Source of the DNA: Paramoeba atlantica
Lineage: Eukaryota > Discosea
Length of the DNA: 64,000 nt
Assembly: GCA_977017575.1 (NCBI GenBank)
Contig: CDRNVI010000067.1
Location: 62,001 to 126,000, forward strand
Reading direction: 5' to 3'
Shown piece after piece: positions 46,315 through 55,821 of this stretch. Position 1 is the first letter of the stretch. Every line of letters starts with the position of its first letter. Made by a program: the position numbers and the translations under genes. Under the pieces are notes generated by a model, which saw only the letters and a program-made list of their open reading frames with translations, did no database searches and was not told the origin of the DNA.

Positions 46315-47106
46315 AACACTTTTTTGACTAGGCTTGTTGTCGTTATTTGTTTTCTTGACAGTGTACAATGAAATACAACTATGCATGTACTAAACGGTTC
46401 TTAATGAGTTTAGCAATTCACTTTTTCGAGGACGAAACAAACACTTGCAGAAAGGTTTCCTACATGTCATGTAGGCATGTCATGGTGAAATACTCTTTCG
46501 TAGAAAGTTATTTTCACTCTTACGATAGGATTATTTGGACAACTAGTACCTAAATTGCGCAAAAAATATTTTTTTCCTAAAATTATAGTTGAATTCTTCA
46601 TGTTTCTGGTTACAGGACTTTATCTAGTACCCGTGGTCGTTAAAGATGTCAGTGCCGCCTTGAACATTCACCCGATGATCAATAATTCCGGGTGACAACC
46701 TGGGTGGCGGATCAAGACGGTCGTGGGAGAGATTTTCCTCCGTGAAATAAGTGAAAAATGACCCCCGATAGACACACCCTAGTCTGGGCCTCCGCCTTCT
46801 GAATTTTGAAGATCAATTTTAAAAATTGATGGTCAATTTTTTTGACCACTACGGCGACCTGAAAAAGCCTCCTGTAAAAGCCACCAGAAAAAGCGTAATG
46901 TGGCTACGCGTGACGTTTCACGACACTTCGTAATGACGCGTGACGTTTCGTGACAGTCAAGAGTTGCATAGACTCCATTAAAAGGATACACATACAAATT
47001 TTCTTTGCGCCATTTAGGTACTAATCCTCTGATTATTTGTATGCTTACGTACGCATCTTCTTCGGATGCCCAGTCACCCACGAAATTCATTTCACCCACA
47101 AGAGTA
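46315..47106. other. Spacer between LRR copies
   Basis: No supported gene. Two GCGTGACGTTTC motifs occur near 46906-46942. The short frame at 46368 is unrecognised. Confidence 0.35.
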
Positions 47107-47954
47107 TGCACGGCCTTACTACCGTAGGAATATGAACTTGCACAGTTAATCCGAGATATCCCACTGGAAATCAGGCCCTTATTCATATGTGACGAACCAA
47201 CATGGAATATAGAGACGCCTGCTTGCGAGTGGGATGGAATGCAGTGTGATCAAAGTGACAAAGTCGTTTGTATTAACTGGAAAGGCTATGGTCTATACGG
47301 AAAGCTACCCCTAAGGCATCTTCCGGTTTCCATATGTGAGGTAGTCGTTTCCGAGAATTATTTTACCGGTGTAGTCGATCTTGATCTGTTGCCGCCTGGT
47401 CTAAGGATGCTCATCGCAACGGTTTCGAAGACTTTCTTGGGCTTTGATCATTACCTGCTACACTCGAAAATATGAATTTGAGTTCTAACCAATTCACGGG
47501 AAATCTCAATCTTTGTAGTTTGCCCATTGCCATTCGTGAGTTAAATTTATCTGACAACTCATTTACTGGTACGCCAGACCTTACAGCACTGTCCCTAAAC
47601 TTGGAACTCGTGCTCTTGGAGAATAATGAGTTTTCTGGCGAGGTGAGCCTTAGCAAATTGTCGTCTAATATTGTGTTTATTGCGCTTGACGGGAACCGGT
47701 TGACGGACATCCCTAATTTGCAGCATTTGCCTTCAAACCTTAGGTATTTGAATCTAAGCAGAAATCCACTTGAAGGTCGGGTGCACTTGGATCAGTTGCC
47801 TTCGAAATTAGGATACTTAGGGCTAGAATCTATAGACCTGAAGCATTTTGTTTTACTCTTTGGTGAAGTACGCCAAAATCAGCTCCCTGAAAACTTGTCA
47901 CTTCAAATCCGGGGTACTCTAATAAAAGTTATGGAACCACGAAACAATGTGTAA
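47107..47954 (+). pseudogene. LRR gene, frameshifted
   Basis: The cap is recognisable (EYELAQLIRDIP ... TPACEWDGMQCDQ) but has no leader and is preceded by an in-frame stop. Repeats run to about 47420, then a frame change and a stop in the region 47430-47460 separate them from the rest, which starts LPATLENMNLSSNQFTGNLN and continues for six repeats to 47954. The end (IRGTLIKVMEPRNNV) resembles the ISGT ending of the 45502 gene, its likely source. Confidence 0.8.
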
Positions 47955-48158
47955 AATATTTTAGTGGAACATTTCTTTTTTGTGCACGAATTAGTATTAA
48001 ACCGAGGGTCAGTCTAATATTAAGAGGGAAGGCCACCGCCAATGCGGCACTATTCTGCCATATTCTGCCGATCGCAGGGGTTTATTTTTGGAACCGGCCC
48101 CACGCCGCGAAGCGGCGCACTTTTTTGTGTGAAAAGCCTTTTTTGATTTCGCGGTTTT

Positions 48159-48456
48159 ATACCCCTCCAGTAATAGAATCGATTTTGGATCAAAATGGGT
48201 CAAATCCTTGTTACTGGGGGGGTATACTTTTTGGGAGAGAAAGGAGCGTTTTTGTTCATGAATGCGTTGATTTTCAGTCCATCCAACCCCGCAACCACGC
48301 CATTCGCTCCCTTGCAACCGCCCTCACACCTCCCAGCCACCCCCACCCGCCCAAACACCCCCCCCCCCTCCAACGACCCTCCCGAGCCAAATCCTTGTTA
48401 CTGGGCGTCTGTCAAAAAAGGGTCAAATCCTTGTTACTGGGGGGGTGTACGGTAGC
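48159..48456 (+). repeat. CCCCCAGTAA dispersed repeat, copy 3
   Basis: Starts TATACCCCTCCAGTAATAGA, with CAAATCCTTGTTACTGGGGG at about 48200-48222 and again near 48425-48447 after a C-rich middle. It matches 8540-8824 in inverted order. Confidence 0.65.
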
Positions 48457-48483
48457 AGCGGTTACTAGCAGCTACTCTGTAAT

Positions 48484-48595
48484 TCTTTTTTAGTCACTTC
48501 GTTAAACGCGGTGGTTGTTTTCAACTTAGAAGTCACTCATGCTGCGTGCTTCGAGTTGAAAACTACCTCCGCGTTTAATGAAGCGGCTAAAAAAT
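48484..48595. repeat. Solo hairpin of the hairpin-ended family
   Basis: CTTTTTTAGTCACTTCGTTA ... TTTAATGAAGCGGCTAAAAA with inner arms GGTGGTTGTTTTCAAC / GTTGAAAACTACCTCC. Only about 35 bp of possible head follows, so the hairpin can exist alone. Confidence 0.75.
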
Positions 48596-48916
48596 AAAAA
48601 TTGCCAAAAAGATCACGAATACCGTTACCCCCCCTTACTTTACTAACTGGGCGCACTGTAACCCTTTCTTTGGTAAAATCACGCGCATATTCCTTTTAGT
48701 AGATTTGTTACTAACCGTACAGATTTGTTAATAACCGTAAATTTCATTGAGATTTCCTCCCCAACAATGTCCGGATTCATGTATAGCCTCGCCTTCGCCT
48801 TCTACGCCCCTGCCCCCACCCCCCACCCATTCCACATTTTATGTTCTTGCACTGAGATAAGTGCGTACGCCGCACCGAGACCGCACCGAGACCGCGCCGA
48901 GACCGCACCGAATCCC
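48596..48916. other. Spacer preceding the 17-bp terminus
   Basis: No gene supported. ACCGAGACCGC repeats occur at 48871-48909, complementary in sense to the GCGGGTTCGGT repeats near 14681 and 18311. Confidence 0.4.
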
Positions 48917-48933
48917 CACCCGCAGCCCCTCAC
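48917..48933 (-). repeat. Copy of the 17-bp terminus
   Basis: CACCCGCAGCCCCTCAC, preceded by GC-rich subterminal repeats arranged as at the left edge of the 14667-18367 segment. Confidence 0.7.
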
Positions 48934-48983
48934 GTATCATGGTGGGTGGCTTGGTGCACATAAAAAAGAAATCATGTGACAAA

Positions 48984-49608
48984 GTACCGGTCGAGCAGAA
49001 AATTTGGTCCACTTTTATTTGGCCCCAACAAATTTGGTCCACATAAATTTTGGTCCGACTTTATTTTTCCTTCCGCAGCGGTCCAAAGTACTTTTTGACT
49101 TTATTGTCAGTCGTTTTCAAAGTTTCCTAAATTTAGAACTCGTCATTAGAAATTTTTGCTTCTTTCAATCGACACTTCTTTTTTTAGTCTTGGTGTAATG
49201 TCTCAGTCTGTTGAATGGGTGCAGAAAATCTTTGATCAAAATATTTACTCTACGCACGTAGGGTCATCACTATAGGCTATAGTGATGCTATAATAGCACA
49301 TATAGTGAGGCTGAAGTTAGAGCAATTTGTGAATTGTGTGTGACACGAAAGGTTGCAAGTGTTGTGAGCTACTGGAATAGCACAGAAAGAAAAAACAATC
49401 TAAAAGTACGGTCCTTCATTTTCTGGAAAACGAAAAATCTAATGACGATATCAATCCTCGAGGGAGGCCAGGAAAATATACCTTTTTTTTTCAATCCACG
49501 AAAAATTTGGCCCCAATAATTTTGGTCCACATAAATATAGTTCCGACTTTTTTTTCGAGCTCGTAGGACCAAATTAAAAAAATGTCAAATTTTTTGCTCG
49601 ACCGGTAC
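48984..49608. mobile_element. Non-autonomous element with GTACCGGTCGAGCA inverted ends
   Basis: GTACCGGTCGAGCAGAAAAT (48984 on) and the complementary right end (to 49608) pair over 23 bp with one mismatch. AATTTGGTCC or close forms repeat about three times inside each end. The interior has a broken frame: MSQSVEWVQKIFDQNIYSTH, then a stop at a 21-bp palindrome (49265-49285), then SEAEVRAICELCVTRKVASV. No transposase motif is recognised. Confidence 0.7.
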
Positions 49609-49783
49609 ATGCTGGATGTCACGCACAAGTAACTGAGGATTGCGCCGCGAAGCGGCGCCGATTTTTTTCCACATGTGACTTTTTTTCTCCCCCGCAGTCC
49701 TCGTTAACAGCAGATTATTGCCCATTTCTGCCATATTCTGCCGATCACCACAGACGCGTGGCCCCCCCTCTAAGATTGAAAAT

Positions 49784-50395
49784 GCTAATATTAAGATTGC
49801 AAAGGTGCTAATATTAAGATTAGGCAGTGAATCTTAATATTAAAGTGACATCTTAATATTAAAGTGTCCAAAAAATGAATCTTAATATTAAAGCGTCGCC
49901 ATTATAATATTAAGATTGTAGAATCGTTGTGAACTGTTGAAGACCCAGTAGAATAAATTTATTACAGTATTTTATAAGAAATACGTTCTATCCATTGGAT
50001 AGAACCATTATCTTCTTCGGACTCGGCACTGTCACTTGGACGACTTTCAGAGTCACAGTTTTCAGATTCATGAAGCAGAGAATCGCTTAAGTCGGAGGGT
50101 TGCATACACCTTCGTCATCCTTAAGAGAGCAAACCTCAACATAATCTTCGACGACTCTGTAACATTCGTTGATTACTTCTCCGTTGCTACGCAGCGATAG
50201 TGCCGTTAATTGTGAAGCAATATGGTCCACCAAAAAAATCAGAAAAGTTAAAGAACCAAAGAAAATCCTTAAAAAAATCGAATCTTAATATTGAAGTGAA
50301 TCTTCATATTAAAGTGTCATTTTAATATTAAAGTGCCAATCTTAATATTAAAGTAGATCTTCATATTAAACTAACCTTAGTATTGAACTGACCCC
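49784..50395. repeat. Paired arrays of an AATCTTAATATTAAAGTG motif
   Basis: About seven copies at 49784-49920, some inverted, and about six at 50279-50395. Between them a minus-strand acidic frame (LHESENCDSESRPSDSAESE then EDNGSIQWIERIS) lies at about 49965-50100. This resembles subterminal repeats of a degraded DNA transposon, but no inverted ends were pinned down. Confidence 0.55.
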
Positions 50396-50784
50396 CGGTT
50401 TACACAAAATTTTACTGCCCATATTTATGTGGGAAGGCGGGGCTTTCTGTGAAGAGGACTTTACAGAAACAATTGTTTTTATCATTTTTACGAAACGTTT
50501 TCCGGTATCAAATGCAAGAAGAATGAGCTCAAACTGACCCGTCACCTCCATCCACTCATTAGCGTTACGTTTTACTAGACCCGGGCAACGCTAGGATGGA
50601 GGGAAAGTAAGAATTCGAAACCTCTTTAATAGTAAAGATCAAAAAAATTATATGATAAAATAATATGTTACGGCGGTACAGGACTGGTACCGCCTCCGGG
50701 CACGATAACTCGGCGAAAGGGTTAAGGGGTGCTTCATTTCAATCTTTCTATTTAAAAAATATTACTGCAGCTGTTGTTTATTTC
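50396..50784. other. Spacer, no gene seen
   Basis: No supported feature. The last few dozen bases before 50785 correspond to LRR gene upstream sequence (TTATTTCATGAGAATG). Confidence 0.3.
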
Positions 50785-51146
50785 ATGAGAATGTGGTTCC
50801 TAATTCTCAGAAGAGTTGCACTTGCAGATTCAACCTATACTCGAACCCGTCTGGGTAAAGTGCGCGGAGCCATCCTCTCGCAAGACATGCAAATGGAACC
50901 TTATTGAGAATTTGGTGAAGAAGTCAGTAATTACCAGCAATAAAACAGAGGCATGCTTATGGACCGGTGTCACATGTACTTCCGACCATGAAGTTTCTGG
51001 CATCGATTGGTCGGCCAAAGCGCTGAAGGGTAGCCTTAGCTGGGGTAGCCTACCCCACACTGTGTGCGGTGTTCGCGTAGGAAATAATGAACTTAGTGGA
51101 ACTGTTCCGGTTTCTGCACTTCCCCCTAAACTCACATATTTACAGG
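50785..51146 (+). pseudogene. Truncated copy of the 29802 LRR gene
   Basis: MRMWFLILRRVALADSTYTR, then LGKVRGAILSQDMQM and a one-base frameshift near 50900. The cap and first two repeats follow in the shifted frame (ACLWTGVTC ... VSALPPKLTYL). Nucleotide identity with 29845-30170 is very high and ends abruptly at about 51144. It is a recent duplication cut short. Confidence 0.85.
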
Positions 51147-52110
51147 GTTCGCGGAAACTTTAAAACTTTCAAGAAAGTACTTTAAAGTTACTTTATTTTT
51201 TTTCCAAAAACTTTCAAAAACATTTTTTCCTTCGTATACTTTAGAATTGCAGAAATTTCTTTCATCATGATTTTGATTCGTCTGTATTCATTACAGTTTA
51301 TTATTAGGCCTCTATACAATACGCGATACTCTTTTTTCCGATGGTATCGGTTTCCTGAGAATAGCAAAAAACGTTTTTTGACTGCGAGAGGTCTGCAGAC
51401 GGATTGCATATCGGCGGAAAGGCATCTTCGAAAGCACGATAAAAGCTATGATGCGTGGTGCACGGAACAAAGGGAGAAATATCGCCGTGAAAATCAAATG
51501 AAGCTTTGTCGGTCGCGGAAACACTTCTCGCATCAAACAGCGATGGGATGAGCAAATTGAAAACTATGGGAATGCAAGTGGCCGAGAGATAAGCAGCTCT
51601 AATGAAGCAAGATGCCGCGAGCTCTTCGGCAATGGATTTAATCTGCAGTCTTTACGAAATCAAGGCAGTCTTCAATATTATTATAATATTGAAAAATGAC
51701 TTGTTCCGCGGTCAAGGGAGAGAAGTGGGTCTGTATGAAAGTGGCGTCACAGCTCTTCGCTAGGGGAACGAGAATGAGCAAAAACAGATAACAAACATTG
51801 AATCTGTCAGAGTAGAATATTTGCTTTTGATTGGTTCTTTTTTGAAACGATGAAAAATTGGCTTTTTAAAGTTGTCCCCGCTACTTTTCGCATGAGAGGG
51901 CACATAACTTTCTCGTTCAAAATTCTGAAATCTGCACATTCCCGCCATTTTTAGATCATTTCAAAAAAAGAAAAATAGAAAATGTTATTTTATTTTACTT
52001 TTTTGCATCGTCATTTCACACCAAAATTGAGAAAACAAACACTGCGGCTAGGGGGCACAAGTGGGTCAGTATGAAAAAATAGCGACAAAGCTCATTGCTA
52101 GGGGAATGAG
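51147..52110. other. Spacer with unrecognised frames and a 65-bp direct repeat
   Basis: A plus frame at 51267-51551 reads RYSFFRWYRFPENSKKRFLT and KHDKSYDAWCTEQREKYRRE, then appears to continue in another frame (RWDEQIENYGNASGREISSS) to about 51696. No family is recognised. Direct repeats with AAGTGGGTC(A/T)GTATGAAA and CGCTAGGGGAA-type sequence occur at about 51710-51778 and 52050-52112. Confidence 0.45.
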
Positions 52111-52714
52111 AAAGGGGCCCCGGTGGTAAAAAATTGAAACAAAAATTCAAAAAAATGGGGGGTCCATGGGGGTGGTCCAGAGGAGGGGCATAGGTCGCGT
52201 TTTTTTTCGAATTTTTTGGTTCTCAAAATCGAGCGCGGGGAAGTGGTAGAGTATGCCGCGGCGATGATTTTCCACCCCCCATCTGGGGGTGACCCCCCTG
52301 GTATGGGCAGGAGGGGTCCGGCAAGTTCGAAAATTCCGAATTTTTTGGGGTGACCCCAAAACAATTTCACCGAAAAAAGAGTAAAAGGAACATATTGCCA
52401 AAATCGACTCCTAAATTGTATTTTGAGAGTTTGAGACCTCAGCTACCATTCTACAACGTTTTTTTCGTCAGATGCGCCTCCTACTCCTACAGGTAAGTCC
52501 TCATAAACGGCCCAAATTTGGCGTAAAATATCGCGTTTTGCGCCTAAAAATTGGGCTTTTTCACCCAAGAAAGTAGATTATTCATGATTTCCAAAATACA
52601 ATTGGCACTTTTTCTTCTTTAGTCTCTTCGTTACACGGAGGTAGTTTTCAACGCGAAGCGCGCAACCTGAGTGACTTCAAAGTTGAAAATAACCACCTCG
52701 TTCAAGAGACTTTA
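52111..52714 (-). repeat. Hairpin-ended repeat, subfamily 2 copy
   Basis: Hairpin (about 52618-52714, decayed arms TCTCTTCGTTACACGG / CCTCGTTCAAGAGAC), then a subfamily-2 head with ATCATGAATAATC, GGAAGTGGTAGAGTATGCCG and a short minisatellite (52158-52195). The T-rich tail and short hairpin are missing. Confidence 0.75.
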
Positions 52715-53482
52715 CTTACTATTATAGTATTAGTTAAATAGGGGACAAACGCAAGTAAATATGTGGTCTTTGTAAGTACGCACGGTAGTTTAAGGGGCTT
52801 TTAAGCTGCGATAGAGCACTTAAAAAGTTATAAAACATGATTTTAGCTTACAATTCTATCTATTGCCAAAGAATAGGCCCGCGAGGTGTTCATAGTGGCA
52901 GAATTATTAATAATTTTTGGCTTTAATAATAATTATTATTAAAAAATTATTAGCGATTATTAATAATTATTAATAATTATTAAGTTGTTCTTAACGATGC
53001 CCTGAGCGTGAAAAATTAAGGTTCAATCGGACACTATGGTACCAGGGAGCGCTAGATATGCACTTTCAGTGCAACCATCAACCATTTATCCTACGTTTCC
53101 AGTACCATAAAAGTATTATAATAAAGTTTTTAACGTGTTAGGGGCCCTTGTTTGATGCACACAACCGGACAATTCCCTGTCTTTCGCAGCACCCTTCCTT
53201 AGGCTACTTGCCGAACATTGTGTCAGTCCGAAAAAAGGTGAAATTTTCTCCCCTTAGATACATTTTTTCCCAAAGAAGGCCGCAAATTTGAGCTTTTTAA
53301 GTACTGTACCCCCTATTTACTATTGAGTGCTCTACCCCACCCCCCTACTGTATTTAGTGTTGAATTTTGCCGAATTTCACTCAACACTAAATAGGGGGGC
53401 ACAGTACCATTGAAGAATTATTATATTAATAATTGTTTTTTTTTATAATAGAAATTATTAATAATTTCTATTATAATTTTCC
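52715..53482. other. AT-rich spacer with palindromes
   Basis: ATT-rich microsatellite at 52908-52982. A partly self-complementary block lies at 53305-53408 with CCCCCTATTTA / TAAATAGGGGG. A perfect 34-bp palindrome lies at 53443-53476. No gene is supported. Confidence 0.5.
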
Positions 53483-54617
53483 TTTTTAGGCTCTTCGTTA
53501 AACGCGGTGGTTGTTTTCAACTTAGAAGTCACTCATGCTGCGCTCCTCGCGTTGAAAACTACCACCGCGTTTAACGAAGAGCCTAAAAAAGAAAGTTTGG
53601 CCAGGGACGTTGGAGAAAACGGAAGGATTATAGCCAAAAATAGCCGATTTTCGGGTAAAAATGGGGTCATTTTTGGGTATTTTTGCTCTCAGAGCACTAA
53701 ATCCGACATTTGCGTGTGGGAACTCACTCGTAGGCATGAATGGAAGTCTACCGAACGCACTGGGTAGAGAATGCGACTCCAACCATACCATTCTTTCGAC
53801 ACAAAAATGCCCCTTTAGGTACGAAAAATACTTTTTCACCTTTTTTAGTCAAAAATGGGTCATTTTGAGGGGCGCACCACGGCTCGAAGAAGGGATACTT
53901 TTCGAAAACAACTGCGGAGAGAGCTAGTATAGGTCCCAAACTCTCAAAATACAATAGGGCAAACGATTTTTGAAAAATATTTTTCTTGCCATTTTTTTCG
54001 CCAAGTTTAAATTTTTATCAAAAAGTTTTTCTGAAAAAATCTGAACTTGGCGGACCCGTCCTGCGGATACGCAGGGGGGTCACCCCCGGGTGGGGGGGTG
54101 AAAAATGCGAGCCAAGACCCCGGCTACCCCTTCTGCGCTTGTTTTTCGAAAAATATTTCGTGCGGTATGCCCCCCCCCTAAACCCCCCCCTAGACCCCCC
54201 ATTTTTTTCAATTTTTCAGTTTTGGACCACCGGAGCCCCCTTTTATAAATATAAAATTCCAGAAATATGCATCATCAATGTGCCGTATGCAATATCAATG
54301 TGCTGTATGCATTATCAACGTGCCGGATTTGTGCATTATCAATGTGCCCCAATTATGCATCATAAATGTGCCGCATGCAATATCAATGTGCCGTATGCAA
54401 TATCAACGTGCACTTCTTATGCATTATCAATGTGCCAGCGGCCCCCCCTGGACCCCCCATTTTTTTTAATTTTTTCGTTTCATTTTTGGACCACCGGAGC
54501 CCCCTTTTATATTTTTTTCTTCTATTATATTACTGTGTTCCTCTTTATATTTTCATTGTTTTTGTTCACTGTTTTTTCAATAATCGAGGGTAGTGCAGTA
54601 GTTATACAACCACCGCA
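53483..54617 (+). repeat. Hairpin-ended repeat copy with satellite embedded in its tail
   Basis: Hairpin (53483-53592), head, GCCAAGTTTAAA block and minisatellite, then the tail up to CCGGAGCCCCCTTTTATA near 54246. A satellite array follows (next entry), after which the end of the minisatellite and the same tail sequence occur again (54442-54512), continuing to the terminal hairpin near 54596-54617. The satellite is thus flanked by a ~50-bp duplication of element sequence. Confidence 0.8.
54266..54441 (+). repeat. Satellite array inside repeat copy
   Basis: Eight cores like GCAATATCAATGTGC or GCATTATCAATGTGC with linkers CGT, TGT, CGGATTT, CCCAATT and ACTTCTT. Same orientation as 3089-3285. 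Confidence 0.9.
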
Positions 54618-54660
54618 AAAATTATTTACTGCCACTATGGAGGTTTTCGATGAAATGATA

Positions 54661-54904
54661 TAAACCACAGTCCGGTTTAACATTCCGGGGGGGAATATTA
54701 ATTAGCTGCAGTAATGTTAAGTAGCTACAGGAATGTGAAATTTTCAAGATATTTTTTTAAAAGGAAAAATAACTTCATTTATTCAGTATCTTCCTCTTCG
54801 CCCATTCAAATAAGCCCATTCAAACGCATGGGACATCATAACATTGCCCCCCCCCCCCCGGAATGTTATCTAGCTACAGGAATGTTAAACCGGACTGTGG
54901 TTTA
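54661..54904. mobile_element. MITE with 26-bp perfect inverted ends
   Basis: TAAACCACAGTCCGGTTTAA... at 54661 is exactly complementary over 26 bp to the end at 54904. If the outer TA on each side is read as the target duplication, the element is 54663-54902 and fits Tc1/mariner or pogo insertion. The interior has GTAGCTACAGGAATGTTAA-type repeats and no frame. It lies between two hairpin-ended repeat copies. Confidence 0.8.
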
Positions 54905-54908
54905 GTAA

Positions 54909-55410
54909 TTTCTTTTTTAGGCTCTTCGTTAAACGCGGTGGTCGTTTTCAGCTTAGAAGTCACTCATGCTGCGCGCTTCGCGTTGAAAACTACCTCCGCG
55001 TTTAATGGGGAGCCTAAAAATGAAAATTTGGCTTCGAAAGTAGAAGAAATTGGAAGGATTGGAGCCGCAAGTACCCAATTTTTGGGTAAGAATAGGTCTA
55101 TTTTAGCGCATTTCTGCTCTCAGAGCACTAAATTCGATGTTTGCGTATCGGAAATCACTCGAAGGCGTGCATTCAACGATACAGAACGTAATGGGTAGAG
55201 AATGCGACTCCAATGACACCATTCTTCCGACACAAAAAGCCCCTTTGGGTCCGAAAATTACTTTTCCACATATTTCGGTAAAAATGGGATATTTTGGGAG
55301 GCGTACTGCGGCTCCAAGAAGGTGTATCTTATGAAACTAACGGCGTAGAGAGCTAGTGCACGTCCCAATCTATAAAAATACAATAGGCGAAACAATTTTG
55401 AAAAAAATAT
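54909..55410 (+). repeat. Hairpin-ended repeat, subfamily 3 copy
   Basis: Hairpin (about 54909-55025), then a diverged head to CAATAGGCGAAACAATTTTG. It ends before the GCCAAGTTGAA block and has no minisatellite. Shares subfamily variants with 455-650. Confidence 0.75.
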
Positions 55411-55821
55411 TGGATTAATGCCATCGAAAATGTACCCCAAAGTCGATTTTTTTGATTTTTTTATAGTTTTTATTTCTTCACTCCAGATTCATATTCTGGT
55501 GCCTTTGCAACGTTTTTTCACCCATTTTTACACGCTTTCGCCTACCTAGTTTATCCTCAATACCTAAGTTCCGACGTCAAAAAAGTTTCCTTTTTCGGAA
55601 TTTCATCGGTTTCGTTCACTCTTACTTCGTTCATACAAGTAAGAATGAAGTACTGGTGTTTGCAGTGATTGCTTCAGTCTTCCCTCTGGGCAAGTGTATG
55701 TACTCGATCTTTTTTTCGCAAAATTAAAATGTTTTTCATATTTTTCCTTCCGAAAAAGGAAGGTTATACTATATAGTAACCTATACGTTACTAGAACTTT
55801 TGAAACGCCTTTTAGCTAAAA
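55411..55821. other. Spacer upstream of phosphatase gene
   Basis: T-rich sequence without recognised features. CTTCCTTTTTCGGAA-type inverted sequences near 55587 and 55745 are noted. It presumably includes the promoter of the next gene. Confidence 0.35.
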
